A DNA stretch of 64,000 bases from positions 975,247-1,039,246 of the forward strand of contig NC_057004.1 of NCBI RefSeq assembly GCF_000002595.2. The letters run 5' to 3'. The position numbers were made by a program, and so were the translations under genes. This stretch comes from Chlamydomonas reinhardtii. Taxonomy: Eukaryota; Chlorophyta; Chlorophyceae; Chlamydomonadales; Chlamydomonadaceae. Positions 1-11,840 of this stretch are shown here, piece by piece (positions within the stretch are counted from its first letter, which is position 1; each line of letters starts with the position of its first letter). The notes under the pieces were generated by a model. The model ran no database searches, had not been told where the DNA came from, and saw only the letters and a list, made by a program, of their open reading frames with translations.

Positions 1-333
1 ACGATGCCTCACCCCTGCCAGCGCCACCCACGGCCAGCATCCCTCCCCCACGGCTCTTCCCCCTGTCCGCCGTAGGCTCCCTCACCTCTTCCCACCTCCC
101 CCATCTTCATACCTTCATGGTATCGGCCTTCCCAGGAGATCCAATAATGGTTGACATGCTGAAGTGGGCCGTGTCCCTTGCATTCTGGACACCGGTTTTT
201 CACAATGTGCAAGAACTCTTGCCAAATTATCGCAGCAATTGCATGATGCACGTTCTGCATTGGGTTCCGCACCCAGTGTCTGAAATAGTCGTTTGTAGTG
301 GAATCGGTCCCAATCCCGAGGGGCCTTCGACAT
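1..333 (-). CDS. possible partial gene running off the left edge
   Basis: An open frame on the minus strand (about 350 down to 116) reads as a plausible protein exon. It contains a Trp- and His-rich stretch (FRHWVRNPMQNVHHAIAAII) followed by a CPECKGHG motif resembling half of a DnaJ-type zinc-finger repeat. A GTATGA donor follows the codons for RYHE near 115. A TATAAAG sits at 364-358, just upstream on the same strand, and the gene would be divergent from the MORN gene at 475. No ATG opens this frame before NPM, while the overlapping frame starting at ATG 333 gives an unremarkable 72-aa ORF, so which frame is used is unclear. The rest would lie left of the window. No family is claimed. Confidence 0.3.
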
Positions 334-357
334 CGTTGTTTTGGGAGCAAACATTTA

Positions 358-364
358 CTTTATA
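358..364 (-). promoter_or_regulatory. TATA-like box for the left-edge gene
   Basis: TATAAAG read on the minus strand, about 25 bases upstream of the ATG at 333. It lies in the roughly 140-bp divergent interval before the MORN gene. This rests on a motif match only. Confidence 0.3.
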
Positions 365-474
365 GCTACACACGTCAAACGATTACTTTTGGCACTAATC
401 TGATTGACATTCACACCTCGCGCTAGAGTCATTGCATCGTTTTTCTTGCGTCGCGCGAAAAGCACTAACGCAGA

Positions 475-2160
475 ATGGCTGACGACGAGCTTCCTCCCCA
501 GCCGGTACGCCGCAGCTCCTATTTGCAACATCATCAGTTTGCTTTCGTGACTGCCCGTGGACCGCGCTCAGCCATGGCCGCTTCCTTGTATTTGCAGGTG
601 TGGGAGGGACCCCTCGACGAGGACGGCAAGCCACATGGACTGGTAAGTGGTGGGGCGGGGCTGGGACGCGGCTGCAAGGGCGATACCCACCTGACGTTGC
701 TGAGCGTTCAACACAGCCCTCGTTGTCATGGCACCCGTCGCAACGCTGGTGGGCCATGGCTCAACCGCACATGCAAACCCCTGTCTGGCGTGCAGGGCAA
801 GATGGAGTACCCTCCCCCTCCCATGGGCGAGGACGACGAGGAGGAGAAGCCGGGCGACAAGTTTGAGGGGACGATGGAGCATGGCGTGCGGACGGGGAAA
901 GGGACATACACGTGGGGCGTCAGCGGCGCTGTGTACACAGGCGACTACGTGAACGGCAAGAAGCACGGGAAAGGGAAAATGGTGTACCCTGACAAGGGCG
1001 TGTATGAAGGTGAGGGATGCGGTGGAAGGGCGAACGGGGGCTCAGGTGTACGGCATGCTTCAGATACGGAGCAAGGGTGTCGCGCGGGTTGACCTGGCCA
1101 GATAGGTCCGCACGCTCAGGCGGTACCGGGCTGTTGCTGCTGCTGCTGCTGTGCCTGTGGCGATCACCAGTGCGCGGGCCCTGTCGCAGGGCATGGCGTG
1201 TCTCCTTGTCCTCACATGCCTGACGTGCTGCTGATGTTGCCGGTGCTGCCCTAACGCGCCGCCTGCAGGCGACTGGGTTGAGGACGTGATGCAGGGCCAG
1301 GGGACATATACCTACCCCAATGGTGACATCTACCAGGTGGGTGGGTGGCCAGGGTGGACAGGTGGATGGGTAAGCGGGAGGCAGGGGTAGGGGTGGGCAC
1401 ATTGGTTTGGGGGGTGGGCAAGCTGCTGGGTGCAGCAGCACAGGCCGATGTAGCGCTGAGAGAAAGCCGGTAAGGGAGGCAAGGTGCAGGGGGGGGGGAT
1501 ATGTGAAGCGCCGAATGCCTATCGTACCGTACCTCCCGAAGCATCCTTCCACTGTCGCCCTGCTCCCACCATGCCTCCAGCCTCCTACCTTGCTTTCCCC
1601 GCGAGTCCCCTCCGAACCGCTTAAACCCCACTTCCCACCACAAATCCCGCGAATCCCAGGGCGCCTTCTGGGCGGGCAAGCGCCACGGCAAGGGCATGTA
1701 CCACTACAAGGGCCCCTGCTGCCAGCTGGTGGGCGACTGGGCGGACGGCGGCTTCACCTACGGCCGCTGGGTGTACGCGGACGGGTCCATGTTTATGGGC
1801 AAGTTCGGCGGCGCGGCGGCGGACTCCAAGCCCACGGCAGGCAGCTACTTCTACAGCAGCAGCAGCCTGGTGCAGGAGGGGCACTTCGCCAAGGACGGGT
1901 CGTGGGTGGGGCACCGCGACCCTGCCGTCGGCAAGGTGAGGAGTGATGGGGGGAGGCTGAGTGGGCATGGTGGGGGGTTAGCAGAATGTGTTAGGCGATG
2001 TGGGATGGGGGGAGCTGGGGAGAGAGGGTAGTTAAATCAAAGAAGTTGAACCCTGGGGGGAAGGGGGGGAGGTCGAGGGCCCCTGCATCAGTCGTTAACC
2101 GCACCGTGCTGCCCGCCCCGTGTGTCCGCCCCTTCTACGCAGGAGTTCTCTGTGGCATAA
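475..2160 (+). CDS. RSP10: MORN-repeat radial spoke protein, RSP10-like
   Basis: Six exons (475-504, 598-642, 796-1009, 1269-1336, 1660-1935, 2143-2160) join in phase to a 216-aa protein. It begins MADDELPPQP, contains an acidic loop (EDDEEEKPGD) and carries four to five MORN repeats (for example GKYxxGxxxGxG-type segments GTMEHGVRTGKGTYTW, GDYVNGKKHGKGKMVY, GDWVEDVMQGQGTYTY, GAFWAGKRHGKGMYHY). It ends EFSVA. Length, MORN content and the N-terminus match what I remember of Chlamydomonas radial spoke protein 10, a spoke-head protein of motile cilia related to human RSPH1/RSPH10. MORN repeats form extended beta-hairpin scaffolds. All introns are GT-AG. The start is the first ATG, with no upstream in-frame alternative. 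Another MORN protein is possible but the fit is good. Confidence 0.8.
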
Positions 2161-3956
2161 GCAGCCGCGGGAGGCACCGCCAGCACAGGAGCATGAAGCA
2201 CTTAGTGAGTGATGACTTAGTAAGATGTAGTGCGCGGAGGCCGCGGTGCCACAGTGGTGCAACACCATCATACGCAGGACGTACGGTAATGGGCCGTGGG
2301 GTACAGCACTGGTGGTGCATGGCCCCCAAAGCGGCTGGATGTTATCGGAGGAACCTATGACCATGACAGGTATTTAAATGACAATATGGACAGTCTGACA
2401 GGACTGGCGTGTGCACTGTGATCTCTGGATTGTTGGCGTGCACCGGCCCCCGCAGGGGGCGCGGCGCACCTATACGTTTCAGAAAGGGGGGGCCCCTGTC
2501 AAGTTGGTAAACACACGTTCCCGGCCCCCGCCGACTGAACACAGCCGTTATTTAAGCCATCCGTTACACGAAGCTACTGTACACAAGAAAGAAGAGGCCC
2601 CAGCGACAAAGTTCCGATACCCGACTCGAGTCAGGAAACCTCGATCGCGAAAGTAACTGAGGCTAAACCATATTCCGCGCACTCCAACGCATAGAATGGA
2701 GCCGGATGCCTCAAGAAAGACAATTATTAGGCCGATTTCATCGCACAGGCTGGCGCTGGTCCTAATTAATTATCAGATACGTAGATTGCTTCAATTTCAG
2801 CACTTATGTACCTGTCAGGGATCCCGTAGGTGTGTAAGCTGTGAGCGCGAGCACCTGTCCTTATTAGTGCCGTGCTGGCAGCCCCACAACGTGAGACCTA
2901 TTAAGCTGAGACTCTGTTATTATTATACTTGCAAAACGTGTAAGGCTGAACGGTTTCGCCGCAAGGGCGAACTTGAACTTACTTCGCGACGTCCAACTGT
3001 CCGACGTCAACGCACAGCCCCAACCCCCCTGCACCGGCACCCAGATCACATAGAACTGATAGTGGAGTCTGTATCGCGCGGTGGGGGACGGTATGACGGG
3101 TTTTGGTGCTGGGGGGGGTGGTTCGGCAGATGGCGAGGGTGCGGGGCCAAGCAGGGCCGAGCTGCGGGCACGCGGGGAGAACTCCGCGCGCGCCCTCGTA
3201 ATTTCATAGAGCGTTGGCCCAGCTATTAATATTACATTAATACGTAAGTATTTAGAAGCTGCGCGGGCGAAAACGAGCGATTTTGCGTCCATTGGACCCA
3301 CACTCCATTTCCCCGTGCATGTTGCGTTTTTTCAAGCATGTCAATAAGAGGTGCTGGGCCCCGACCCCGACCCCGCCCGCCCCGGTCAGGTTGTGCGCAC
3401 GCCAGCATCCGCAGTACCTGTGGTCCAACGTATGTTACGACTCTGGCACTCCAGATCATACTCAGACTTCAGTCGCCATTCCTATACCAGCCTCGTTCAG
3501 CCTCTTTTCACCTGCACACGCCTGCTCTGTGCTCAGCACTTTAACACCGTACGTTGCGTCAGGTTGCGTCCCCTGTCACTTGACTCCCTTAGGTGCACGC
3601 CCCATGGATCGCATGGCGGTCCGCTAGTGAGGGGGAGGGGGCTGCCGCCCGCCGTGGGGTGCTCGGCCGTGTGCGTCCCAACGTGACCGACTTGGTATGC
3701 AAATGAAATGTAAAATTTTGATTCCGAGGACCCGTGTATAAAAAACAGTACTTAATTTCAAGCTCCCTGCCACCACAAAAGCTTCTCCTATTCCTAACCA
3801 GTTGAGTTGAGCGGCCAGCTCCTGCTTTTCCCAGCCATTTGAGGAATCTTCATAAATCACATGACAATGAAAGCAATGGAGCTACCACCTCCCCTGCGGG
3901 GTGTCAACTAGGTCCTCCGAAATGCGACACCGCAGACTCGTTCTCAGTCAACGCAG
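2161..3956. other. intergenic stretch, no gene seen
   Basis: It holds the 3' region of the MORN gene and the upstream region of the SPX-VTC gene. A TGTAA at 2833-2837 could be a distal poly(A) signal. The middle (about 2,650-3,800) is AT-richer than the genes. ORFs here lack domains, splice logic or coherent composition. Confidence 0.6.
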
Positions 3957-6900
3957 ATGAAATTCAAGCGTTATCTAGCAGCCAACCAAGAGGCGGCGTG
4001 GTTTGGCAACTACATCCGCTATGGCGAGCTCAAAAAGCTGCTCGTGCAGGTCTGCGAACTGTCGGCGATGGTGCTGGTGCAGGCTGATGGGTGCATGCCC
4101 CGCTATCATACGCATCCTTACATGTAATACCTGCTTTCTATGAACAGATTCTGGAGGCGGGTGCGCCTGTGTATGTGCCGACCACGTTGTCGCTGACCGC
4201 GGGGCATCAGCCTGGCGCGAAGCCCACTCCCCAGGAGGAGTTCTTCATTGTGCTGGAGGAGGACGTGAAGCGCATCAATGACTTTACCATGGTGAGGCCA
4301 CAGGGGCGGTGTCACTGAGGCTGCTTGGGTTGGGACAGGCTGGGGGTTCAGGAGCGGTTCGGACCACGCGCAAGGGAGGGTGTCAGTACCAGCCCGAACC
4401 GAGCCAAAGTAGCGGAGCACACGCAGAGGATTTAGTTGCAAGCGATTAAGGGGGATGGGCGCATTGGCATTTGAAGTCAGTCGTGCCAGGGAGGTAGGGA
4501 AAATCCAGCTCTTCACTGGGCCGCAGTGGCGAGGTGCGCAAATCCAAAGGCCCTGTGCTACACAGGAGAGCATTTCCGCGCGGACGCCCTTTCAACCTCG
4601 TCCTTAACAACGCAAGGCAACTTTGAACCAACTCTCTCCCCGCTCATCCGCCATGCACTGACCTGCAGCACATTGCGGCGGGCCTGCGGGCTCGGCTGCG
4701 CGACGTGGTGGTGGGCATCACCTCGGGAGGGGCCGCGGCCGCGGCGGGGGGCGGGGGCGGCGGAGGCTCCGGCTCCGGCTCCGGCCCCAGCCCTGGGGCC
4801 GTCGGGCCGGGTCCAAGCTCCCTAGCAGCAGCAGTAGCAGCAGGCGGCAATGCCGCAGGCGCAGGTGGCGGCGGGGGCGGCGCGGGGCGGCGGTCCTCCG
4901 TGTCCTCCAATGAGGGGGGGCAGGCGGCGCTGTCGGAGCCGGCGGTGCGGGAGCGCTGGCTGGCCATTGCGCGGCGGCTGGGGGAGGAGTACCTGAGGCT
5001 GGAGAAGTGAGGAGGAGGGGAGAGGGGAGGGGGCGTGGGAGGAGCGAGAGGGCGAGGGAAGTAGGTGTGGAGGGGAAGTGGAGGTGAGGGGAGGGTGGGC
5101 GACGGTGCGGGGAGGGGCATGGGGTGTGGGGTCAGGTTGAGCTGGCGGGACAGGTGAGGGTGGGTGGGTGGCACAAGGGTGGAGGGCGAGAAGGTCAGTG
5201 CTGAGGGGGCCGTCATTGGAACCAGCGTCAACCAAGGGGCATCCACGTGTACAAGCATGAACACACGTGCGCGATGATGCACAGGTACGTGAACCTGAAC
5301 TACGCGGGTCTGCAGAAGATTCTGAAGAAGCACGACAAGCTCATTCCCTCCGCGCCCTGCTGGCAGTTCTACAAGGTAGGGCGAGTGCATGGAAGGGGAA
5401 GGGCATGGCCGGGGGGTGCGGTAGCTGGCAGAGGTGCGGGCGGCTGGATAGGGAGGCCGGCACGGGAGTGTGGGAGTGAAGGTGCGAGCGTGAGGGTACG
5501 CACGCGAGGACATGATGCGTGGCGCCGTGGAAGGATTGGGCTCGAGAGTTGGCTGCCTGCTTTTGTAGTCCCCACCTGCCTGCCTGCCTGCCTCGCACGT
5601 GGTTGATCGCCACCCCCCTCCCCTCGCCTCCCCTATCTCCCCTCTCCCTGCTCCAGCTGCACATCAACCGGCAGCCCTGGGTGCGGGGTGATTACCACGA
5701 CATCCAGGTGGGGCTGGGGGCACGGCACGCGTGTGCGGGATGCACGTGCACGTGCGGTGGGTTGCGGCGTCTGAGGGGGGACTACGGCCCCGATGGCCGG
5801 GTGCAGGCTGACGCCAGCGACGCGGCTACCTGCCCCACCCGCAGTCCGCGGCGCCCTCTCCGCATGGGACGGCGAACCCACCCTCCAGTGTCGCTGGGTA
5901 TCGCTTGTGTGAGCTTGGCATCCGCTGACCTGCGCCCTCCACACGCACGCACACACGCAGGTAACGCTGTCGCGCATCTTCTCCCAGCTCCACGCCGCCT
6001 CCGTCGCATCCGCCGGCGGCCCCAGCGGCTCGGCCGCCGCCGCCGCCGCCGCCCAGGCCGCCGCCGCCGCCGCCCGGCAGGTTGGCATCTACAACGCCTC
6101 CCACCGGGAGTTCACCAAGCACACCTACTGGGTTCGTGCCGAGGACGTGGCGGCGGTCAAGCACGTGATCATGCAGCACATGGCTCTGGCGCCGCCGCCA
6201 ACCAACGCCGCCGCCGCCTCGCCCAACTCCGCCGCCGGCGGCGCGGCGGCGCTGTGGGCCGAGTGTGACTCGGCCAGCCGCGACCTGGTGAATGTGATGT
6301 TCCTGGACAACCCCTCCCTGGAGCTGTACCACAACCTGCTATACGGCAGGTGCGCGCTGCGTGCTGCGTGCTGCGTGCGCGTGTGTGTTTTGCTTGTCAA
6401 CGGGAGAGTCACATGCAAACGCCAAACCCGCGCAAACCCGCACCCACCCGTGAACCACCGTGGGGAGCGTCTCCACGCCATGGCCTGATTACTAGTTTGA
6501 TGTATCTTGCTCCTCTTCACCCCTACCCCCCTTACGCCCCGGATTCTTTGCTTGTTACGTGTTCCCAACCTTGCAACCCCCCTGCCCTCCCTTCGCACGC
6601 TGCCTCAGGCCCAACGCCACGGTGCTGCAGCTGCGCTGGTACGGCAGCCGCCTGCCCGACACCGTGGACATCATACGACAGGTGGGGTTGTGGGGGGGGG
6701 GGTAGCCATCCATGGGATGGTGTGTGGGGAGGGGAACGAGGGTGGGCGGAAGTGTGGACTGTGGAGGGTCTGGGATAGGGGTTGCTACCACCGTCCTGTG
6801 AGAACGCTAAACCAAAAGGGAGATGATGGGATTGAAGCGTAAAGAGGGCCCGAGCCTAGTTGACGGCATCCTCGTAGCCACAGTGCGTGTTGCGTCGACC

Positions 6901-9900
6901 GGGCCTCGACACACATGTACATCACGAACCCGCCTGGTCTCCTCCACAATCACAACGCAACTGTGCAGGTGCACCACGAGGGCTGGCGGCCCGAGGAGTG
7001 CGAGGCAGACAGCTTCCCCATCCAGGAGACCCGGGTGCGTGCCGGGGCCGGCGGCGGGGCTGGGGTCAGCCAGGCCAGTTGTTGGTTGGGAGGGCGGGTG
7101 GGAGGTTGCGTGGGTGGGTGCGCGTGCACAGGCTCGACGTGCCCACAAACCCCCCTAAGCCTCGCCCCTCTCCCCTCCTGCCCTGGTTGGGTCCTCCCCC
7201 TCGCTCCGCCCTCCCCTCCGATGGCCAGGTGTCTGACTTCCTGAACGGGCGGTGGACGTGGGCGGACGCGCGCAAGCTGCTGATGCCCGAGGAGGCCAGG
7301 GAGGGCTCAGCAGGCGGCTCGGCGCATGTGGTGAGGGCGCCGCATGGGGCCGCCGTGGCGTGTGCTGACGGGGACTTACGTGTGCCGGTCTGTGGCGGGA
7401 TGGTGTGTCCTGTGTTGTTTGGGGGGAGGGGAGCTGCGTAGGTTGCAACGACATGCCTGGGGTTGACAAGGACCAACGCCAGACGCCAACGCCGCCGCCA
7501 CCCCTCATTTCCACCACCCCCTGTAGCCGCTCAGCCGCCGGGATCGGCTGGCCTCCTACCACTCCTCGGCCCTCACCAGCAGCGCCGACCCCACCAAGCT
7601 GGCACAGGTGCGTCAGGGCCGCGGAGGGGGGCGGGCGAAGAAAGGAGCGAGTGACACTGTTTCGGCCGTGGGCACTTTCCTTTCGCAGCACGCACACACG
7701 CACACACACGCATGCACACGCGCCGCACGCACCCTTCCACAGGAGTATGCTCTGTTCAAGACGTTCACGGAGGTGGCCCGCCTGGTGGAGAGCAAGGGGC
7801 TGCAGCCCATGGTGCAGGTGCGTGTGTATGGGAGTGGGGTGGGTGGGTGGGTGGGTGGGTGGGTGGGTGGGTGGGTGGGTGGGTGGGTGGGTGGGTGGGT
7901 GGGTGGGTGGGTGGGTGGGTGGGTGGGTGGGTGGGTGGGTGTGCAGGCATGGGTTGGGGCAGCAGTAAGCGTGAGCAGCATGAATTAGGTTTATGGGCGG
8001 CCCAGGAAAAGGCGTTGGGGCAGTCACGGCCTGGCCAAGGTTGCCGATCCCATCCTCCCTGCCACTACCGTTGAATGCCTACTCAAATTTACGTTCCCTC
8101 CCTCGCTCCCTCCCGCATGCCGGCCCCCCGCCCGCCTCAGGTCCGCTTCCGTCAGACTCGCTTCCGCTCGCCCTGTGACGAGCTGGGCATGTCCGCCCTG
8201 CTGGAGGAGGACGTGCAGGTGGGTGGGGGCGGCCCTTTTGGGGGGGGGGGGGGTGCCACACGTACGTTAAATGCAACTGCAAGGCGGCGTGTTGGGCATG
8301 TACTGTACCTTTGTGTCTGTTTCCACCCCAACGGTGAAAGCAGTCCCTTTCTATAGCAGTCCTGTCTATAATCTGTAATCTGTAATCACCCTAACGATGA
8401 AGGCAATCCTCGCCCCGCACCTCCCCCCCCATTTGGGCTGGCATGTACATGCTGCCGTCTACCATTTTCTTAGCTAATTATGAATGTACCCCGCCCTTTT
8501 CCAAACATCCCTGCAACCCCCCCCCCCTGTGTTCCGCTCGTTTTAGCTTGGTTTGGTTTAGTTCGGGCTGGAATTCACAACCCCCCCCCCCGCCTTAACT
8601 TCTTAGCTAATCATGAATATGTCCCCCCCCAAACCCAAACACACACACACACACACACACACACAGATGCTGCTGGAGTATGCGTACGACACTTCCACCC
8701 GGCTCACACACGGGCTGTGGCGCCAGGAGCACCCCGCGGACGCCATCGAGTTCCCCTACGCCGTGCTCAAGGTGGGCGGGGAGGGAGGAAGGGGGAGGGG
8801 GAGGGGGGGAGGCGACGGGGAGGGGGGACGGGGAGGGGGAGGAGGGTTGGCAAGGAGTGTCACCGCTTCCCCGCCGCGCACCCACCATCACCCCACCCTC
8901 CCTCCCTGTTACACACCCACCTTCCTCCCGCTTGCCCTGCTCTCTCACTCCCGCCCTTGACCCAACCACCAACTCCACCCGTGTGGCGCCACTGCTACCC
9001 GCCTCATCTCACCCACACAGTTCCTGAGGCCGGAGCTGGAGGAGGAGACTCCGGCCTGGCTGCCGGCGCTGCTGTCCAGCGGGCTGCTGCGGCCGGTGAG
9101 CGGGCGGCGGGCGATGAGCTGGGACTGGAGGAGCGGGAGCTGTCTGTGGACTCGGGGAGGCCCGAGCGAAGCATTTCCATAAATTCTGCCGCCCCTGGTG
9201 AAATAAAAAGCACCGTGCCAATTCTTGGCCCGCCGCCAAGGTGCCTCTGCGGTTATGTCAATTGGTTTCATCGGTACAGGCTCTCTCTATTTTCCGTAAA
9301 TTAGACGCATTTGAAAGCATTTCCACCTACGAAACTGCAGATGGACGACTTCTCCAAGTTCCTGCACGGCTGCGCCGGACTACTCCCGGACATGGTGAGT
9401 GGGGGACTGCGCCACACGGCTGCCCCCTGCCCCGCCCCGCCCAGTGCCACCGTGCGCCCCTATTGTGTGTATCGCGGCCAGCCCGTCTCGTCTAGCCCTC
9501 CACTGCTCACTGACCCGCTGAAGTCACAAACGCTTCATGGCTTTGCATTCGTGCCCGCTGCTGCGAACGCATCACACGCAACAATCACACACTACGGTAT
9601 GCACGCGCCCCTATACTGCGACCCCCACACACACGGTCCCGCGCGCAGGTGCGGGCGGTGCCCCAGTGGATCGACGACGAGGCTGTCCAAAAGTCGCTGT
9701 ACGCCAACGTGGTCGCCAACGAGGACCTGCAGGTGGGTGGGTGGGTGGATGGGCGGGTGGGGGTGAGGTGGGAGTGGGTGGGGCGGGTGGGTGGGTGGGT
9801 GGGTGGGTGGGCGGGTGGGTGGGTGGGTGGGTGGGTGGGTGGGTGGGTGGGTGGGTGGATGGGTGGGGGTGAGGTGGGGGTGAGGTGGGGGTGGGTGGGG

Positions 9901-11631
9901 ATAACGTGGGGGGGGTTGTAAATACCAGCCCAAAGTAAACCAAACCCAGGCCAAATCAGCGGGGCATCAGCAGAGGCGGGGGGGGGGGTAGCTACTCCAA
10001 TCGAGTGGGGGTGGATGGGGGTGCGGCATTCCCCATGGCGCTTGTCACACACACGCACACGCGCCCCATCCACCCCGCAGGACCTGCTGCGCGCCGGCCA
10101 CAACGTGGTGGCTGAGCTGGAGGAGGGTGTGCTGGAGCAGGCGGCGGCCAAGGAGAAGGCCAAGGAGAAGGCGTTGAAGGAGAAGGCGAAAGGCCGCGTG
10201 AGCAACCTGGCGAGCAAGCTGGGATGGGGCAAGAAGGGCGACGGCGGGGACACGAAAGGCCGCGGTGGCGGTGGCGCAGACACGACCAGCAAGCGCAGTG
10301 GAGCAGCTGGAGCGGCAGCTGCAGACGCTGGCAGTAGCAGCGCGGCTGCTGCAGCAGTAGCAGGGCCGGCAGCAGCAGCGGTGCTGGGGCCGGAGATAGG
10401 GGTGGTGGAGGGTCAGGGGGTGCTGGGGATGCTGGGTCGGTGGGCCGGGGGCCGGGGCCCGCCGCAGCGGACGGTGTCCATGCCCATCTCGCACACGGGC
10501 AGCGGACTCAAGCTTCCTGCAGCAGCTGCTGCTACAGCTGGAGCGGCTGCGGCTACTGCCACCGGTGGCGCAGCAGGGCCATCGGGGCACGGCGGCGGGG
10601 CTGCGGCGGGCGGGGAGTGGCACGTGTGTCCTGACACAACCGAGCGACTGGACAGCGAGAGCCCCGTGATCCCGCTTCTACACCGCCTGCAGGTGAGTGG
10701 GTGTGGTAGGAAAGCACAAGGGGGTGGCAAAGGTTGGGTGGGTGGGTGTTTACTTTGTGTGGCCGGTAAGCGTGCCGGAGTACGAGGGGCAGGTCAGAGC
10801 AAGGGCGTGGCAAGAGCAACACAGCATTGGCGTCTGCTGACGCGTTCTTCCCTCCCTTTCCCCTCCGGCCTCGCAGCACTCCGGCTCGGGCCGTGTGGCG
10901 GCGGCGGCGGCAGGCGCCTCAGGCAGTGGGCCTGCGGGCGCGGGTCAGGGCTGGCAGGCCAAGCTGCTACAGCGCCAGGCGTTTCAGGTGGGTGTGGCGA
11001 GCCATGTGCGCGGCGAGGTGGACGGCGGGGCGGGGATGCAGCGCACTGCGGCGCACTGTGATCGGACGGACGGACACAGAGCCAGATGTTTCGGTATGCT
11101 GTACCAGAGGCGATCCAGTTCCCTGGCAATGACGGGCTCAAGAGGGAGCGGTGGAGGGCTTGTGTGGCGCAGGGCCTGAGGGAGGGCTCGTTGAGGGCCT
11201 GCCGAGGGCTGTCGGTCGCATTGGGACAGATCCGGTCCGGTCCGGTGTGGACCGCGGTCGGCGTCCGACCGCAATGCTCTAACCACCGCCTCCCAACCCC
11301 ACCATCTCACTAACCACCACTCGCCAACCGACAACCGCCGCCAACCATACACCCACAGGGGCGTGCCTACGCGCCCCAGCTCATGTTTGTGGACCCCAGC
11401 CAGTTCCTGCGCAATGAGCGCGTGTTCCTGATGTGGCTCCGGACAGCCATAACCGTGGGCGGCGTGGCCACAGGTGAGAGGGACAGCGGGAGGGGGAGAG
11501 GGGGGAGGGGCAGCAGGGGCAGGGCTGAGGAGCGCGGGCTGCAGCTGCGCGGGTGTGCTGTGCCGTGGCAACCTGCCACGCCCTCCCCCAATCAAATAAT
11601 CATGAATGTAACCCCCCATCTCACACGTGCC

Positions 11632-11704
<73 letters not shown>

Positions 11705-11760
11705 TGTCGCTTTGCTGCATCGCATACACTGTCTTTGCGCAACGTTTTCCTTGTGCTCTT

Positions 11761-11840
<80 letters not shown>

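Noticed and set aside
4705-5010. Gly-rich ORF as a separate protein
   Set aside because: It is exon 3 of the SPX-VTC gene, in phase with exons 2 and 4.
7713-8027. Long ORFs of THPP/GGWV repeats over 7836-7941, and similar ones at 9592-9954 and 41074-41316
   Set aside because: They are read-through of GGGT microsatellites in introns, open in several frames at once.
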